A DNA stretch of 64,000 nt from Dipteris shenzhenensis (GCA_047967505.1 CM106541.1), one strand, 5' to 3'; positions 1 through 12,960 are shown, counted from the stretch's first letter. Notes: generated by a model from the letters alone, not told the origin. Made by a program: numbers and translations.

Positions 1-1255
1 CAACCATCTGACCAACAGAAACCAGGTTCTTGGTGATGTTCGGGACATGAAATACATCAGACAAGTATTTCTTTTTCCCATCCTGCATAGACAAAGGAAT
101 TTTGCCAATCTGCACAATAGGATGTGCAGTATCATCACCAGTCTCCACAAATCCTGGTTTTTCCATTTTCCTTGCATCTTGCATCCATTCTGCATGACCT
201 GTCATGTGGTTTGACGCACTTGAGTCAACATACCACACATCATTTCGTTCTTCTGCAGTTGTCACAAAATTGGTCATATGCTGCACCATAAATAGATGCT
301 CATTTCTGTCATCACCCTGCCTACTAGAAGATGCATAATTGCCTTGCTGCAATTTTCCATTCATAATGTCATTCTGCTTTTTATAGCAGTCCTTAGCCAT
401 ATGACCCATTTTGCCACAATAGTAGCATTCAACATTGTTGTTTGCATTTTGGCCTCTCTGCCATCCACCACGACCTCTTTGGCTCCCCCTGCCTCTAGAG
501 TTACCATGTCCTCCTACATAGGACTGGTTTTCTTGCGTTTGTTGCATATTCTGATTTCTACCACGGCCTGCAGATCGGCCTCCTCTACCTCTGCCTCTAC
601 CTCTGCCAGCATTTGAGTAGAAGACAGTTTCTTTTGAAGTTCCTGCTGAAGAAGATGCACCACCATTTCTCTGCTCTTCAGAAATAAGAAGAGCAATCAA
701 CTCCTCAAAATCAGGAAATTTTTCACGGACGGCAATGGATGTCCGGAACTGTGCATAATCCTTTCCTAGACCATTCAAGGTCACAGAAACTAAATCGTCA
801 TCATCCACTGGCGACCCAATGGAAGCAAGTGCATCCGCAATTTTCTTCACCTTCATGTGGTAGTCATTGATGCTCATATTTTCTCTCTGCACATTGTGCA
901 GCTCCTGCTTGAGCTGCATTTTCCTGGCTTGCGTATTTGTGTTGTACATTTTTGCCAAAGTATCCCATGCCTCCTTTGGCGTACTTGCATCCTGAATATG
1001 CACAATCATGGAGTCCGAAATACTGATAGACAGCCAGTACATAACTTTCCTGGCTCTCTCATGCCATCCTTTAAATGCTTGCATTTCCTGTTGATTGGGA
1101 ACATTAGGAAGAACAGGTTCTTCTTCATTTCCTGTAATGAACTCCCAATAGCCTTTTCCCATCAAGAAATTTGTCATTCTAAACTTCCATGCCTGGAAGT
1201 TGTTCTTGTCAAGCTTTTCAGTGATCACAATCTGTGAAAGAGAATCATATGCCAT
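1..1255 (-). CDS. copia gag-pol polyprotein, N-terminal part (gag, zinc knuckle, protease start)
   Basis: The start ATG is at 1253-1255 (complement) and gives MAYDSLSQIV, the same start as in copies A and B. The N-terminal ~270 residues are the copia gag (UBN2-type) region, followed by a Gly/Arg-rich RGRGRGG tract and a CCHC zinc knuckle of the form CYYCGKMGHMAKDC (about 385-430). The aspartic protease begins with WYVDS just downstream (about 220-235), and the frame then runs off the window. I saw no stop by eye. One extra isoleucine codon near residue 11 keeps the frame. Gag would form the cytoplasmic virus-like particle of the retrotransposon. Because this copy has fewer breaks than A or B over this part, it may be the youngest of the three, but only a fragment is visible. 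Confidence 0.8.
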   Translation of the reverse strand, partial: MAYDSLSQIVITEKLDKNNFQAWKFRMTNFLMGKGYWEFITGNEEEPVLPNVPNQQEMQAFKGWHERARKVMYWLSISISDSMIVHIQDASTPKEAWDTLAKMYNTNTQARKMQLKQELHNVQRENMSINDYHMKVKKIADALASIGSPVDDDDLVSVTLNGLGKDYAQFRTSIAVREKFPDFEELIALLISEEQRNGGASSSAGTSKETVFYSNAGRGRGRGRGGRSAGRGRNQNMQQTQENQSYVGGHGNSRGRGSQRGRGGWQRGQNANNNVECYYCGKMGHMAKDCYKKQNDIMNGKLQQGNYASSSRQGDDRNEHLFMVQHMTNFVTTAEERNDVWYVDSSASNHMTGHAEWMQDARKMEKPGFVETGDDTAHPIVQIGKIPLSMQDGKKKYLSDVFHVPNITKNLVSVGQMV

Positions 1256-1787
1256 TATAGAACACTGCAAAATATTCTGTCACTGCAAAAAAACACAGCT
1301 TTTGCCTCACACGGGCAGATCTGCAAAACTGACAAAAGTGGTATTTCACCACACAGTCACTTCCTAGTGATGATTTTGCATCAACAGGCAACAAGCATGA
1401 ATCTGCAACTCCCAATGTCTCTGCGCATAGGCATACGATGCAATTTCTGCGGTAACTTTTCACCGACCTGCAGAACAGTGGTCGCACAGCAAAAAATAGG
1501 GCCTTTTTCTGAGTGCCTGCGGAGAACTTCTGCCTCCAAAACGGGCCCCGAAATGACCTCGAATCAGAAAAATAAAGTCACCAAGGGCTTTGCCTCACCC
1601 GCAGCATATAATGCCCTCTCGCCACACCGCGAAGGGCGTCTCAATCTGAGACAGTGCACTCTTGCACTTCCGGCTGTGCTACCTGCAGAGATTTGCTCCC
1701 AAACTCAAAAAAGGAAAGCAACACTGGTCCTCTTACCAGGACACCACGAACTTGGTTTGCTTTCTTGAGCTCCTTACCACGAACAAG

Positions 1788-1799
1788 GCTCTGATACCA
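1788..1799 (-). other. Primer binding site of copia C (tRNA-iMet type)
   Basis: The complement reads TGGTATCAGAGC directly next to the LTR end. This is the standard plant copia primer site, complementary to the 3' end of initiator methionine tRNA. Confidence 0.85.
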
Positions 1800-2185
1800 T
1801 GTGAAGATAGTGGGAGAGAGGGAAGGAGTCTCACTTGAGGCTTTCTCACAAGCACAATGGGGGAATACACACAAAACGTGGAGGCTGAAAACAGTTTCCT
1901 CTTCTTGTTGTAAAAGCCAAAAGAACTCAAGTACAAAGAAATAGAAGAACCCTATATGTGGGTCTCAAACCAAACTCAACTAACTAAGGTGGCTTACTAA
2001 CTGAGCCACAAACTAGAGTAGATAAGGATAGCTGTCATCCAGCTATTATTTGTGGGCGGTGTACCAACCGCATCCAGCTATCATTTGTGGGCGGTGTACC
2101 AACCGCATCTCCAGCTAACAAGTCGGTGACATAAATACATAACGGTCACCCTGGCATATCGCGAGTGGAGCTCGATATCTCAACA
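1800..2185 (-). repeat. 5' LTR of copia C
   Basis: The LTR has TG..CA ends and 386 bp, against 353 bp in element A and 362 bp in element B. The extra length comes from a tandem duplication of about 35 bp (2035-2110), in which the segment CAGCTATTATTTGTGGGCGG and its following bases occur twice. It is bounded on the left by the tRNA primer site. Confidence 0.88.
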
Positions 2186-5100
2186 CAAAATCTATAGCCA
2201 TCTCCTTTGTGAGAGTCCTTCGCAAGCAAGCTGCACTAGCAACAATTACATAAATACTAGTCTCTTTTTAATAATCTACTCATTTATTATAATTTTTAAT
2301 TAGTACTTAATTTATTGGTGGGAGAAGTTATCCGATCAAGTACTCATCAAATGGACATGCCAAATTATCCTTTGCATGGTCAATCGAGCATTAAATACTA
2401 CTTTTGCTCTAGTGTCATGCACACCGTTAAAAAACATGAGCCTACTAGGTATGTTATCCAATCAAGCACTAATGGGATGCATGTGCCACTTTGCATGTAG
2501 GTCAATTCCACCTAGTTGAAGGTGTGTGCAAAGTATTGTGCCCATCAGATATGCTTTGCATTGTCGATCAAGCATAAAACACCGTTTTTGCCTTAGTGTC
2601 ATGCACAACCATGAAAAAACACGGTCCTAAGTGTGTTAATCAAACAAGTACTTATTGGATGGGGGCTACACTTTTCACGCAAGTTCTTTTCAACTAGGTT
2701 GAGATGCGTGCAAAGTATTGTCACCATCAGATGTGCTTTGCATGGTCAATCACGCATTATATATACCATTTTTTCCCTAGTGATACGCACATCCGTAAAA
2801 AAACACGCCCTTAGGTGTGTTATCTGACCAAGTACTTATCGGAAGGGTGTGCCTCTTTGAGAACATTTCAATACCACCTAGGTTGACCTGTACAAAAAGT
2901 TTTGTGCCCATCGGATATGCTTTGCATGGTCCATCGAGCATTAAATACTATTTTTGCTCGTGTCATGCACATCCCAAAAAAAACACGCTGCTAGGTGTGT
3001 TATCCGATCAAGTACTTATGCGATGGGAATGCCACTTTGCATGTAAGTCAATTCCACGTGGTTGAAGCTGTGTGCAAAGTATCGTGCCCATCGGATATGC
3101 TTTCCATGGTTGATCGAGCATTAAATACCATTTTTGCCTTAGTGCCATGCACATCCGTTAAAAAACACGCTGCTAGGTGTGTTATCTAATCAAGCACTTA
3201 TGCGATGGGCGTGCCACTTTGCATGTAAGTCAATTCCACCTAGGTAAAGGTGTGTGCAAAGTATTGTGCCCATCGGATATGCTTTGCATTGTCGATCAAG
3301 CATAACACACCGTTTTTGCCTTAGTGTCATGCACAACCATATAAAAACACGGCCATAGGTGTGTTATTCAAACTAGTACTTCTCGGATGAAGGTTCCAGT
3401 TTGCACACAAGTCCGTTTCAACTAGGTTGAGGTGCGTGCAAAGTATTGTCACCATCGGATATGATTTGCATGGTTGATCACACATTATACACCATTTTTT
3501 CCCTAATGATATGCACATCCGCAAAAAAATATGCCATTAGGTGTATTATCTGACCAAGTACTTATCGGATGGGTGTGCCTCATTAAGAACATTTCAATAC
3601 CACCTAGGTTAAGGCGTACAAAAAGTTTTGTGTCCATCGGATATCATTTGCATGGTCGATCGAGCATTAAATACTATTTTTGCTCTAGTGTCATGCACAT
3701 CCATCAAAAAACACGCTGCTAGGTATGTTATCCAATCAAGCACTTATGGGATGGGCGTGCTGCTTTGCATGTAAGTGTATTCCACCTAGTTGAAGGTGTG
3801 TGAAAAGTATCGTGCCCATCGGATATGCTTTGCATGGGCGATCGAGCATTAAATACCATTTTTGCCTTAGTGCCATGCACATCCGTAAACAAACACGCTG
3901 CTAGGTGTGTTATCTGACCAAGTACTTATCGGATGGGTGTGCCTCATTGTGAACATTTCAATACCACTTAGGTTGAGGCATACGAAAAGTTTTGTGCCCA
4001 TCGGATATGCTTTGCATGGTCGATCGAGCATTAAATACTATTTTTGCTCTAGTGTCATGCACATCCGTCAAAAAACACGCTGCTAGGTATGTTATGCGAT
4101 CAAGCACTTATGGGATGGGCGTGCCACTTTGCATCTAAGTTGATTCCACCTTGTTGAAGGTGTGTGCAAAGTATTGTGCCCATCGGATATGCTTTGCATT
4201 GTCGATCAATCATAAAACACCATTTTTGCCTTGGTGTCATGCACAACCATGAAAAAACACGGTCCTAGGTGTGTTATTCAAACTAGTACTTATCGGATGG
4301 GAGCTTCACTTTGCACGCAAGTCCATTTTAACTACGTTGAGGTGCGTGCAAAGTATTGTCACCATCAGATATGATTTGCATGGTCGATCACGCATTATAC
4401 ACCATTTTTTCCCTAATGATATGCACATCCGCAAAAAAACACGCCATCAGGTGTGTTATCTAACCTTACTTATCGGATGGGTGTACCTCATTGAGAACAT
4501 TTCAATACTACCTAGGTTAAGGCGTACAAAAAGTTTTGTGCCCATCGGATATTCTTTGCATGGTCGATCGAGCATTAAATACTATTTTTACTCTAGTGTC
4601 ATGCACATCCGTCAAAAAACACGCTGCTAGGTATGTTATCCAATCAAGCACTTATGGGATGGGCGTGCCACTTTGCATGTAAGTCAATTCCACCTAGTTG
4701 AAGGTGTGTGCAAAGTATTGTGCCCATCGGATATGCTTTGCATTGTCGATCAAGCATAAAACAATGTTTTTGTCTTAGTGTCATGCACATTTGTGAAAAA
4801 ACGCAGTCCTAGATGTGTTATTCAAACTAGTACTTAGCGGATGGTGGCTCCAGTTTGCACGCAAGTCCATTTCAACTAGGTTGAGGTGTGTGCAAAGTAT
4901 TGTCACCATCGGATTTCATTTGCATGGTCGATCACACATTATACACCGTTTTTTCCCTAGTGGTATGCACATCCGCAAAAAAACATGCCCTTAGGTATAT
5001 TATCTGACCAAGTACTTATCGGATGGGTGTGCCTCTTTGACAACATTTCAATACCACCTAGGTTGAGGTATAGGAAAAGTATCGTGCCCATCGGATATGC

Positions 5101-5530
5101 TTTGCATGGTCGATCGAGCATTAAATACCATTTTTGCCTTAGTGCCATGCACATCCGTAAAAAAACAAGCTGCTAGGTGTGTTATCCGATCAAGCAATTA
5201 TGCGATGGGAATGCCAGTTTTCATGTAAGTCAATTCCACCTAGTTGAAGGTGTGTGCAAAGTATTGTGCCCATCGGATATGCTTTGCATGGTCGATCGAG
5301 CATTAAATACCATTTTTGTCTTAGTGCCATGCACATCCGTAAAAAAACACACTGCTACGTGTGTTATCTGATCCAGCACTTATTCGATGGGTGTGCCACT
5401 TTGCATGTAAGTCAATTCCACCTAGTTGAAGGTTTTTGCAAAGTATTTTGCCCATCGGATATGCTTTGCATGGTCGATCGAGCATTAAATACTATTTTTG
5501 CTCTAGTGTCATGCACATCCGTCAAAAAAC

Positions 5531-5776
5531 CTCGGAGGGGTCACTCATCTTATGTAACCCTATCACGTGAGTTCAACAAAAGGATATTTTTAATTTCTAA
5601 AATTTACATAATTTAACCTACATAAGGGATTATTTTAAATTATTTTAGAAAAAAATTACAGATTTGTATAGAAAAAGGGTACATTTTATTAATGAAAAAT
5701 CTACAGATAAGGGATTTTACAAATAACCCTTGAACGCACGTGATATAGAGAGTTTATATATAGTGACCCCCCCGAG
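5531..5776. mobile_element. MITE, 246 bp, with 8-bp TSD
   Basis: A non-satellite insertion inside one monomer, flanked on both sides by CAAAAAAC (5523-5530 and 5777-5784); removing it and one repeat restores the monomer. The ends are imperfect terminal inverted repeats: left CTCGGAGGGGTCACT, right (complement) CTCGGGGGGGTCACT. Both are followed ~20 bp inward by TATCACGTG and a GTTCAA motif. The interior is AT-rich and noncoding. The right end is very similar to the element terminus at 44600-44655, beside the P/THAP-like transposase gene. An 8-bp target duplication fits both P and hAT superfamilies. Confidence 0.88.
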
Positions 5777-7510
5777 CAAAAAACACGCTGCTAGGTATGT
5801 TATCCAATCAAGCACTTATGGGATGGGTGTGCCACTTTGCATGTAAGTCAATTTCACCTAGTTAAAGGTGTGGGCAAAGTATCGTGCCCATCGGATATAC
5901 TTTGCATGGTCGATCGAGCATTAAATACCATTTTTGCCTTAGTGCCATGCACATCCGTAAAAAAACACGCTGCTAGGTGTGTTATCTGATCAAGCATTTA
6001 TGCGATGGGCGTTCCACTTTGCATGTAAGTCAATTCCACCTAGTTAAAGGTGTGTGCAAAGTATTTTGCCGATCGGATATGCTTTGCATTGTCGATCAAG
6101 CATAACACACCCTTTTTGCCTTAGTGTCATGCACAACCATATAAAAACACGGCCATAGGTGTGTTATTCAAATAAGTACTTATCAGATGGGGGCTCCAAT
6201 TTGCATGCAAGTCTGTTTTAACTACATTGAGGTGCGTGCAAAGTATTGTCACCATCGGATATGATTTGCATGGTCGATCACGCATTATACACCATTCTTT
6301 CCGTAATGATATGCACATCCGCAAAAAAACACGCCATTAGGTGTGTTATCTGACCAAGTACTTATCGGATGGGTGTGCCTCATTGAGAAAATTTCAATAC
6401 CACCTAGGTTGAGGCGTACGAAAAGTTTTGTGCCCATCGGATATCCTTTGCATGGTCGATCGAGCATTAAATACTATTTTTGCTCTAGTGTCATGCACAT
6501 CCGTCAAAAAACAGGCTGCTAGGTATGTTATCCAATCAAGCACTTATGGGATGGGCGTGCCACTTTGCATGTAAGTCAAGTCCACCTAGTTGAAGGTGTA
6601 TGCAAAGTATTGTGCCCATCGGATATGCTTTGCATTGTCGATCAAGCATAAAACACCGTTTTTGCCTTGGTGTCATGCACAACCATGAAAAAACACGGTC
6701 CTAGGTGTGTTATTCAAACTAGTACTTATCGGATGGGGGCCCCAGTTTGTACGCAAGTCTGTTTCAACTAGTTTGAGGTGTGTGCAAATTATTGTCACCA
6801 TCGGATATGATTTGCATGGTCTATCACGCATTATACACCCTTTTTTCCCTAATGGTATGCACATCCGCAAAAAAACACGCCCTTAGGTATGTTATCTGAC
6901 CAAGTACTTATCGGATGGGTGTGCCTCTTTGACAACATTTTAATACCACCTAGGTTGAGGTATAGGAAAAGTATTATGCCCATCGGATATGCTTTGCATG
7001 GTCGATCGAGCATTAAATACCATTTTTCCCTTAGTGCCATGCACATCCGTAAATCAACACACTGCTAGGTGTGTTATCCGATCAAGCCACTTTGCATGTA
7101 AGTCAATTCCACCTAGTTGAAGGTGTGTGCAAAGTATCATGCCCATCGGATATGCTTTGCATTGTCGATCAAGCATAACACACCGTTTTTGCCTTAGTGT
7201 CATGCACAACCATATAAAAACACGGCCATAGGTGTGTTATTCAAATAAGTACTTATCAGATGGGGGCTCCACTTTGCACGCAAGTCTGTTTTAACTACGT
7301 TGAGGTGCATGCAAAGTATTGTCACCATCAGATATGATTTGCATTGTCGAACACGCATTATACACGCATTGTCGAACACGCTGCTAGGTGTGTTATCTGA
7401 TCAAGCACTTATGCGATGGACATGCCATGCCCATCGGATATGCTTTGCATTGTCGATCAAGCATAAAACACCCTTTTTGCCTTGGTGTCATGCACAACCA
7501 TGAAATAACA

Positions 7511-10500
7511 CGGTCCTAGGTGTGTTATTCAAACTAGTACTTATCGGATGGGGGCTAGAGTTTGCACGCAAGTCTGTTTCAAGTAGGTTGAGGTGTGTAC
7601 AAAGTATTGTCACCATCGGCTATGATTTGCATGGTCTATCATGCATTATACACCGTTTTTTCCCTAGTGGTATGCACATCCGCAAAAAAACACGCCCTTA
7701 GGTATGTTATCTGACAAAGTACAAGTATCGGATGGGTGTGCCTCTTTGATAAAATTTTAATACCACCTAGTTTGAGGTATAGGAGAAGTATTATGCCCAT
7801 CGGATATGCTTTGCATGGTCGATCGAGCATTAAATACCATTTTTGCCTGAGTGCCATGCACATCCGTAAAAAAACACACTGCTAGGTGTGTTATCCGATC
7901 AAGCACTTATGCGATGGGAATGCCACTTTGCATGTAAGTCAATTCCACCTAGTTGAAGGTGTGTGCAAAGTATCGTGCCCATCCGATATGCTTTGCATGG
8001 TCGATCGAGCATTAAATACCATTTTTACCTTAGTGCCATGCACATCCTTAAAAAAACACACTGCTATGTGTGTTATCTGATCGAGTACTTATGCGATGGG
8101 CATGCCACTTTGTATGTAAATCAATTCCACCTAGTTGAAGGTGTGTGCAAAGTATTATGCCCATCGGATATGCTTTGCATGGTCGATCGAGCATTAAATA
8201 CTATTTTTGCTCTAGTGTCATGCACATCCGTCAAAAAACACGCTGCTAGGTATGTTATCCAATCAAGCACTTATGGGATGGGCGTGCCACTTTGCATGTA
8301 AGTCAATTTCAACTAGGTAAAGGTGTGTGGAAAGTATCGTTCCCATCGGATATGCTTTGTATGGTCGATCGAGCATTAAATACCATTTTTGCCTTAGTGC
8401 CATGCACATCCGTAAAAAAACACGCTGCTAGGTGTGTTATCTGATCAAGCACTTATGCGATGGGCGTGCCACTTTGCATGTAAGTCAATTCCACCTAGTT
8501 AAAGGTGTGTGCAAAGTATTGTGCCCGTCAGATATGCTTTGCATTGTTGATCAAGCATAACACACCGTTTTTGCCTTAGTGTCATGCACAACCATATAAA
8601 AACACGGCCATAGGTGTGTATTCAAATCAGTACTTATCAGATGGGGGATCCACTTTTCATGCAAGTCCGTTTAAACTACATTGAGGTGCGTGCAAAGTAT
8701 TGTCACCATCGGATATGATTTGCATGGTCGATCACGCATTATACACCATTTTTCCCTAATGATATGCACATCCGCAAAAAAACACGCCATTAGCTGTGTT
8801 ATCTGACCAAGTACTTATCGGATGGGTGTGCCTCATTGAGAACATTTCAATACCACCTAGGTTGAGGCATACGAAAAGTTTTGTGCCCATCGGATATCCT
8901 TTGCATGGTTGATCGAGCATTAAATACTATTTTTGCTCTAGTGTCATGCACATCCATCAAAAAGCACGCTGCTAGGTATGTTATCTGATCAAGCACTTAT
9001 GGGATGGGCGTGCCACTTTGCACGTAAGTCGATTCCACCTATTTGAAGGTGTGTGCAAAGTATTGTGCCCATCAGATATGCTTTGCATTGTCAATCAAGC
9101 ATAAAACACCGTTTTTGCCTTGGTGTCATGCACAACCATGAAAAAACACGGTCCTAGGTGTGTTATTCAAACTACTACTTATCGGATGGGGGCTTTCGTT
9201 TTCACGCAAGTCCGTTTCAACTAGTTTGAGGTGTGTGCAAATTATTGTCACCATCGGATATGATTTGCATGGTCTATCACGCATTATACACCGTTTTTTC
9301 CCTAGTGGTATGCACATCCGCAAAAAAACACGCCCTTAGGTATGTTATCTGACCAAGTACTTATCGGATGGGTGTGCCTCTTTGACAACATTTTAATACC
9401 ACCTAGGTTGAGGTATAGGAAAAGTATTATGCCCATCGGATATGCTTTGCATGGTCGATCGAGCATTAAATACCATTTTTGCCTTAGTGCCATGCACATT
9501 CGTAAAACAACACACTGCTAGGTGTGTTATCCGATCAAGCACTTATGCGATGGGAATGCCACTTTGCATGTAATTCAATTGCACCTAGTTGAAGGTGTGT
9601 GCAAAGTATCGTGCCCATCCGATATGCTTTGCATGGTCGATCGAGCATTAAATACCATTTTTGCCTTAGTGCCATGCACATCCGTAAAGAAACACACTGC
9701 TACGTGTGTTATCTGATCGAGTACTTATGCGATGGGCGTGCCACTTTGCATGTAAATCAATTCCACCTAGTTGAAGGTGTGTGCAAAGTATTATGCCCAT
9801 CGGATATGCTTTGCATGGTCGATCGAGCATTAAATACTATTTTTGCTCTAGTGTCATGCACATCCGTCAAAAAACACGCTGCTAGGTATGTTATCCAATC
9901 AAGCACTTATGGGATGGGCGTGCCACTTTGCATGTAAGTCAATTTCAACTATTTAAAGGTGTGTGGAAAGTATCGTTCCCATCGGATATGCTTTGCATGG
10001 TCAATCGAGCATTAAATACCATTTTTGCCTTAGTGCCATGCACATCGGTAAAAAAACACGCTGCTAGGTGTGTTATCTGATCAAGCACTTATGCGATGGG
10101 CGTTCCACTTTGCATGTAAGTCAATTCCACCTAGTTAAAGGTGTGTGCAAAGTATTGTGCCCGTCAGATATGCTTTTCATTGTCCATCAAGCATAACACA
10201 CCGTTTTTGCCTTAGTGTCATGCACAACCATATAAAAACACGGCCATAGGTGTGTTATTCAAATAAGTACTTATCAGATGGGCGCTCCACTTTGCACGCA
10301 AGTCTGTTTTAACTACGTTGAGGTGCGTACAAAGTATTGTGACCATCAGATATGATTTGCATGGTCGATCATGCATTATACACCATTTTTTCCCTAATGA
10401 TATGCACATCTGCAAAAAAACACGCCATTAGGTGTGTTATCTGACCAAGTACTTATCGGATGGGTGTGCCTCATTGAGAAAATTTCAATACCACCTAGGT

Positions 10501-12050
10501 TGAGGCGTACAAAAAGTTTTGTGCCCATCGGATATCCTTTGCATGGTCGATCGAGCATTAAATACTATTTTTGCTCTAGTGTCATGCACATCCGTCAAAA
10601 AACACGCTGCTAGGTATGTTATCCGATCAAGCACTTATGGGATGGGCGTGCCACTTTGCATGTAAGTGGATTCCACCTAGTTGAAGGTGTGTGCAAAGTA
10701 TTGTGCCCATCGGGTATGCTTTGCATTGTCGATCAAGCATAAAACACTATTTTTGCCTTGGTGTCATGCACAACCATGAAAAAACACGGTCCTAGGTGTG
10801 TTATTCAAACTAGTACTTATCGGATGGGGGCTCGAGTTTGCACGCAAGTCTGTTTCAACTAGTTTGAGTTGTGTGCAAAGTATTGTCACCATCGGATATG
10901 ATTTGCATGGTCTATCACGCATTATACACCGTTTTTTCCCTAGTGGTATGCACATCCGCAAAAAAATACGCCCTTAGGTATGTTATCTGACCAAGTACTT
11001 ATCGGATGGGTGTGCCTCTTTGACAACATTTTAATACCACCTAGGTTGAGGTATAGCAAAAGTATTATGCCCATCGGATATGCTTTGCATGGTCGATCGA
11101 GCATTAAATACCATTTTTGCCTAAGTGCCATGCACATCCGTAAAAAAACACACTGCTAGGTGTGTTATCCGATCAAGAACTTATGCGATGGGAATGCCAC
11201 TTTGCATGTAAGTCAATTCCACCTAGTTGAAGGTGTGTGCAAAGTATCATGCCCATCGAATATTCTTTGCATTGTCGATCAAGCATAACACACCGTTTCT
11301 GCCTTAGTGTCATGCACAACCATATAAAAACACAGCCATAGGTGTGTTATTCAAATAAGTACTTATCAGATGGGGGCTCCACTTTGCACGCAAGTCCATT
11401 TTAACTACTTTGAGGTGCGTGCAAAGTATTGTCATCATCGGATATGATTTGCATGGTCGATCACGCATTATACACCATTTTTTCCCTAATGATATGCACA
11501 TCCGCAAGAAAACACGCCATTAGGTGTGTTATCTGACCAAGTACTTATCGGATGGGTGTGCCTCATTGAGAACATTTCAATACCACATAGGTTGAGGCGT
11601 ACGAAAAGTTTTGGGCCCATCGGATATCCTTTTCATGGTCGATCGAGCATTAAATACTATTTTTACTCTAGTGTCATGCACATCCGTCAGAAAACACGCT
11701 GCTAGGTATGTTATCCGATCAAGCACTTATGGGATGGGCGTGCCACTTTGCATGTAAGTCGATTCTACCTAGTTGAAGGTGTGTGCAAAGTATTGTGTAC
11801 ATCGGATATGCTTTGCATTGTTGATCAAGCATAAAACACCGTTGTTGCCTTAGTGTCATCATGCACAATCATCAAAAAACATGATCGTAGGTGTATTTTT
11901 CAATTAAGTACTTATCGGATGGGGATGCCACTTTGCACACAAGTCAATACTGCCTAGGTTGAGGAACGTGTAAAGTCTTGTGTCCATTGGATATGCTTTG
12001 CATAGTCGGTCTCACATGATACACCATTTTGTTGCTAGTGTTATGCACAA
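7511..12050. repeat. Higher-order repeat, ~1.64 kb (9 monomers)
   Basis: Within the satellite, diagnostic monomers recur at ~1636-1638 bp, i.e. nine ~182-bp monomers. The CACGGTCCTAGGTGTG variant occurs near 7511, 9149 and 10787. The variants starting at 7886 and 7963 recur at 9522 and 9599, and those at 9126 and 9302 recur at 10764 and 10940. Corresponding monomers in successive units look far more alike than neighbouring monomers. The third unit is partial and decays toward 12.1 kb. Confidence 0.8.
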
Positions 12051-12172
12051 TCGTCATAAAATACGTTTGGAGGTGTGTTATCCGAACAATTACTTATGAG
12101 ATGGGTGCACCACTTTGTATGCATGTCAATAAGACCTAGGTTGAGGCGTGTACAAAGTTTTGTGCCCATGGA

Positions 12173-12430
12173 GAAATGTAGATGCGATAATATTAGAAAA
12201 TTCTCGGTATGTGTATATGTGTGTGTGTGTGGCAAACAATTTTGACACAAAGTAAACACCTAGTGCACAAATTATGCACTTCATACCTTGAGTAAATAAG
12301 CTTGTTGATGAGGAAATATGCCCTTGAATAAAAGCACAGTTGTTGTATGACCACAACAGGATCGCTTTGACACCTGTGATTTTGCCCATATGTAAGTTTA
12401 CAAATAGTATAAAAAATCATATAATAATAT
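12173..12430. other. Unique spacer, no gene seen
   Basis: AT-rich DNA with a short (GT)n run near 12215-12232. I see no coding potential: the open frames here are short and of low complexity. Confidence 0.5.
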
Positions 12431-12960
12431 ATTAATAGTTTGCAAATGTGTATAGCAAGTGAGTAATGGGAAGTGGAAGTGGGAATGAGGAGGGAGGAGT
12501 GGAATAGGATAGGGAAGTAATAAGGGTGTATGATAATAAGTATAAAAAATAGTATAATAATATATTAATAGTTTTCAAATGGCAAGTGAGTAATGGGAAG
12601 TGGAAGTGAGAGTGGGGAGGGAAGAATGGAATGGGAGAGGGGAAGGTAATAGGGGAGTAGGCTAATAAGGGAGTGAAATGAGTGACGGAGTTGATAGGGG
12701 ATGAAAAAGAGGAGGGTGAGATGGGGAAATATGGGATTTTGGGAAATGGGAGGAGTATGGGACGTGGTGGAAATGTGGGATGGGAGTGGTGGCAATGGGG
12801 AGGAAGAAGAAATGGATGGATGGGGGGAGGGCTAATGGATGAGGGATGGGGGTCCAATAGGAGAGGGGGAGTAATGGGAGCCAATGGGAGAGGGGATAAA
12901 TGAAAAGCCAATAGGAGAGAGGGGAGGAATGGAAAGCCAATAGGAGAGGAGGAGGAAAAC
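12431..12960. repeat. Purine-rich imperfect tandem repeats
   Basis: The plus strand is dominated by G and A. A ~130-bp segment with ATAATATATTAATAGTTT and GTGAGTAATGGGAAGTGG occurs twice (about 12422-12510 and 12550-12630). Motifs of the type AATAGGAGAGGGG then repeat irregularly (12855-12955). The long proline/serine-rich open frame on the complement is a consequence of the base skew. Confidence 0.7.

Larger units (their letters stand above)
1..2185 (-). mobile_element. Ty1/copia retrotransposon C, 5' part (window edge)
   Basis: This is the 5' part of a copia LTR retrotransposon read right to left: LTR (1800-2185), tRNA primer site (1788-1799), untranslated leader, then gag and the start of pol, which runs off the left edge. 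It is closely related to element A (34599-40205) and element B (44656-47017), with the same LTR, leader and gag. The right flank is CAAAA (2186-2190); the matching left target duplication lies outside the window, so completeness cannot be judged. It abuts the satellite array at about 2322. Confidence 0.9.
2322..12172. repeat. Satellite array, ~182-bp monomer
   Basis: A head-to-tail array of about 53 diverged monomers of ~180-183 bp. Nearly every monomer contains GCCCATCGGATATGCTTTGC or a close variant, then GTCGATC, a T-tract (ATTTTTGCC), an A-tract (AAAAAACACG) and a CTAGGTGTGTTATC segment. At least three monomer classes alternate: one with TCACCATCGGATATGATTTG and ATTATACACC, one with GCCTCATTGAGAACATTTC, and one with GCCACTTTGCATGTAAGTC. 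The unit length is nucleosome-like, as in many plant centromeric or heterochromatic satellites, but nothing here proves centromere function. Many 60-120-codon open frames occur in it on both strands; they are by-products of the monomer and not genes. The edges are near 2322 and 12172. Confidence 0.95.

Noticed and set aside
2322-12172. CRISPR-like array
   Set aside because: The units are ~182-bp contiguous monomers without short repeats and unique spacers, in a plant nuclear context.
2315-12259. Dozens of 60-120-codon frames in the satellite with a similar Cys-rich sequence
   Set aside because: They recur with the monomer, on both strands, and change with each monomer variant, which is the pattern of tandem repeats.
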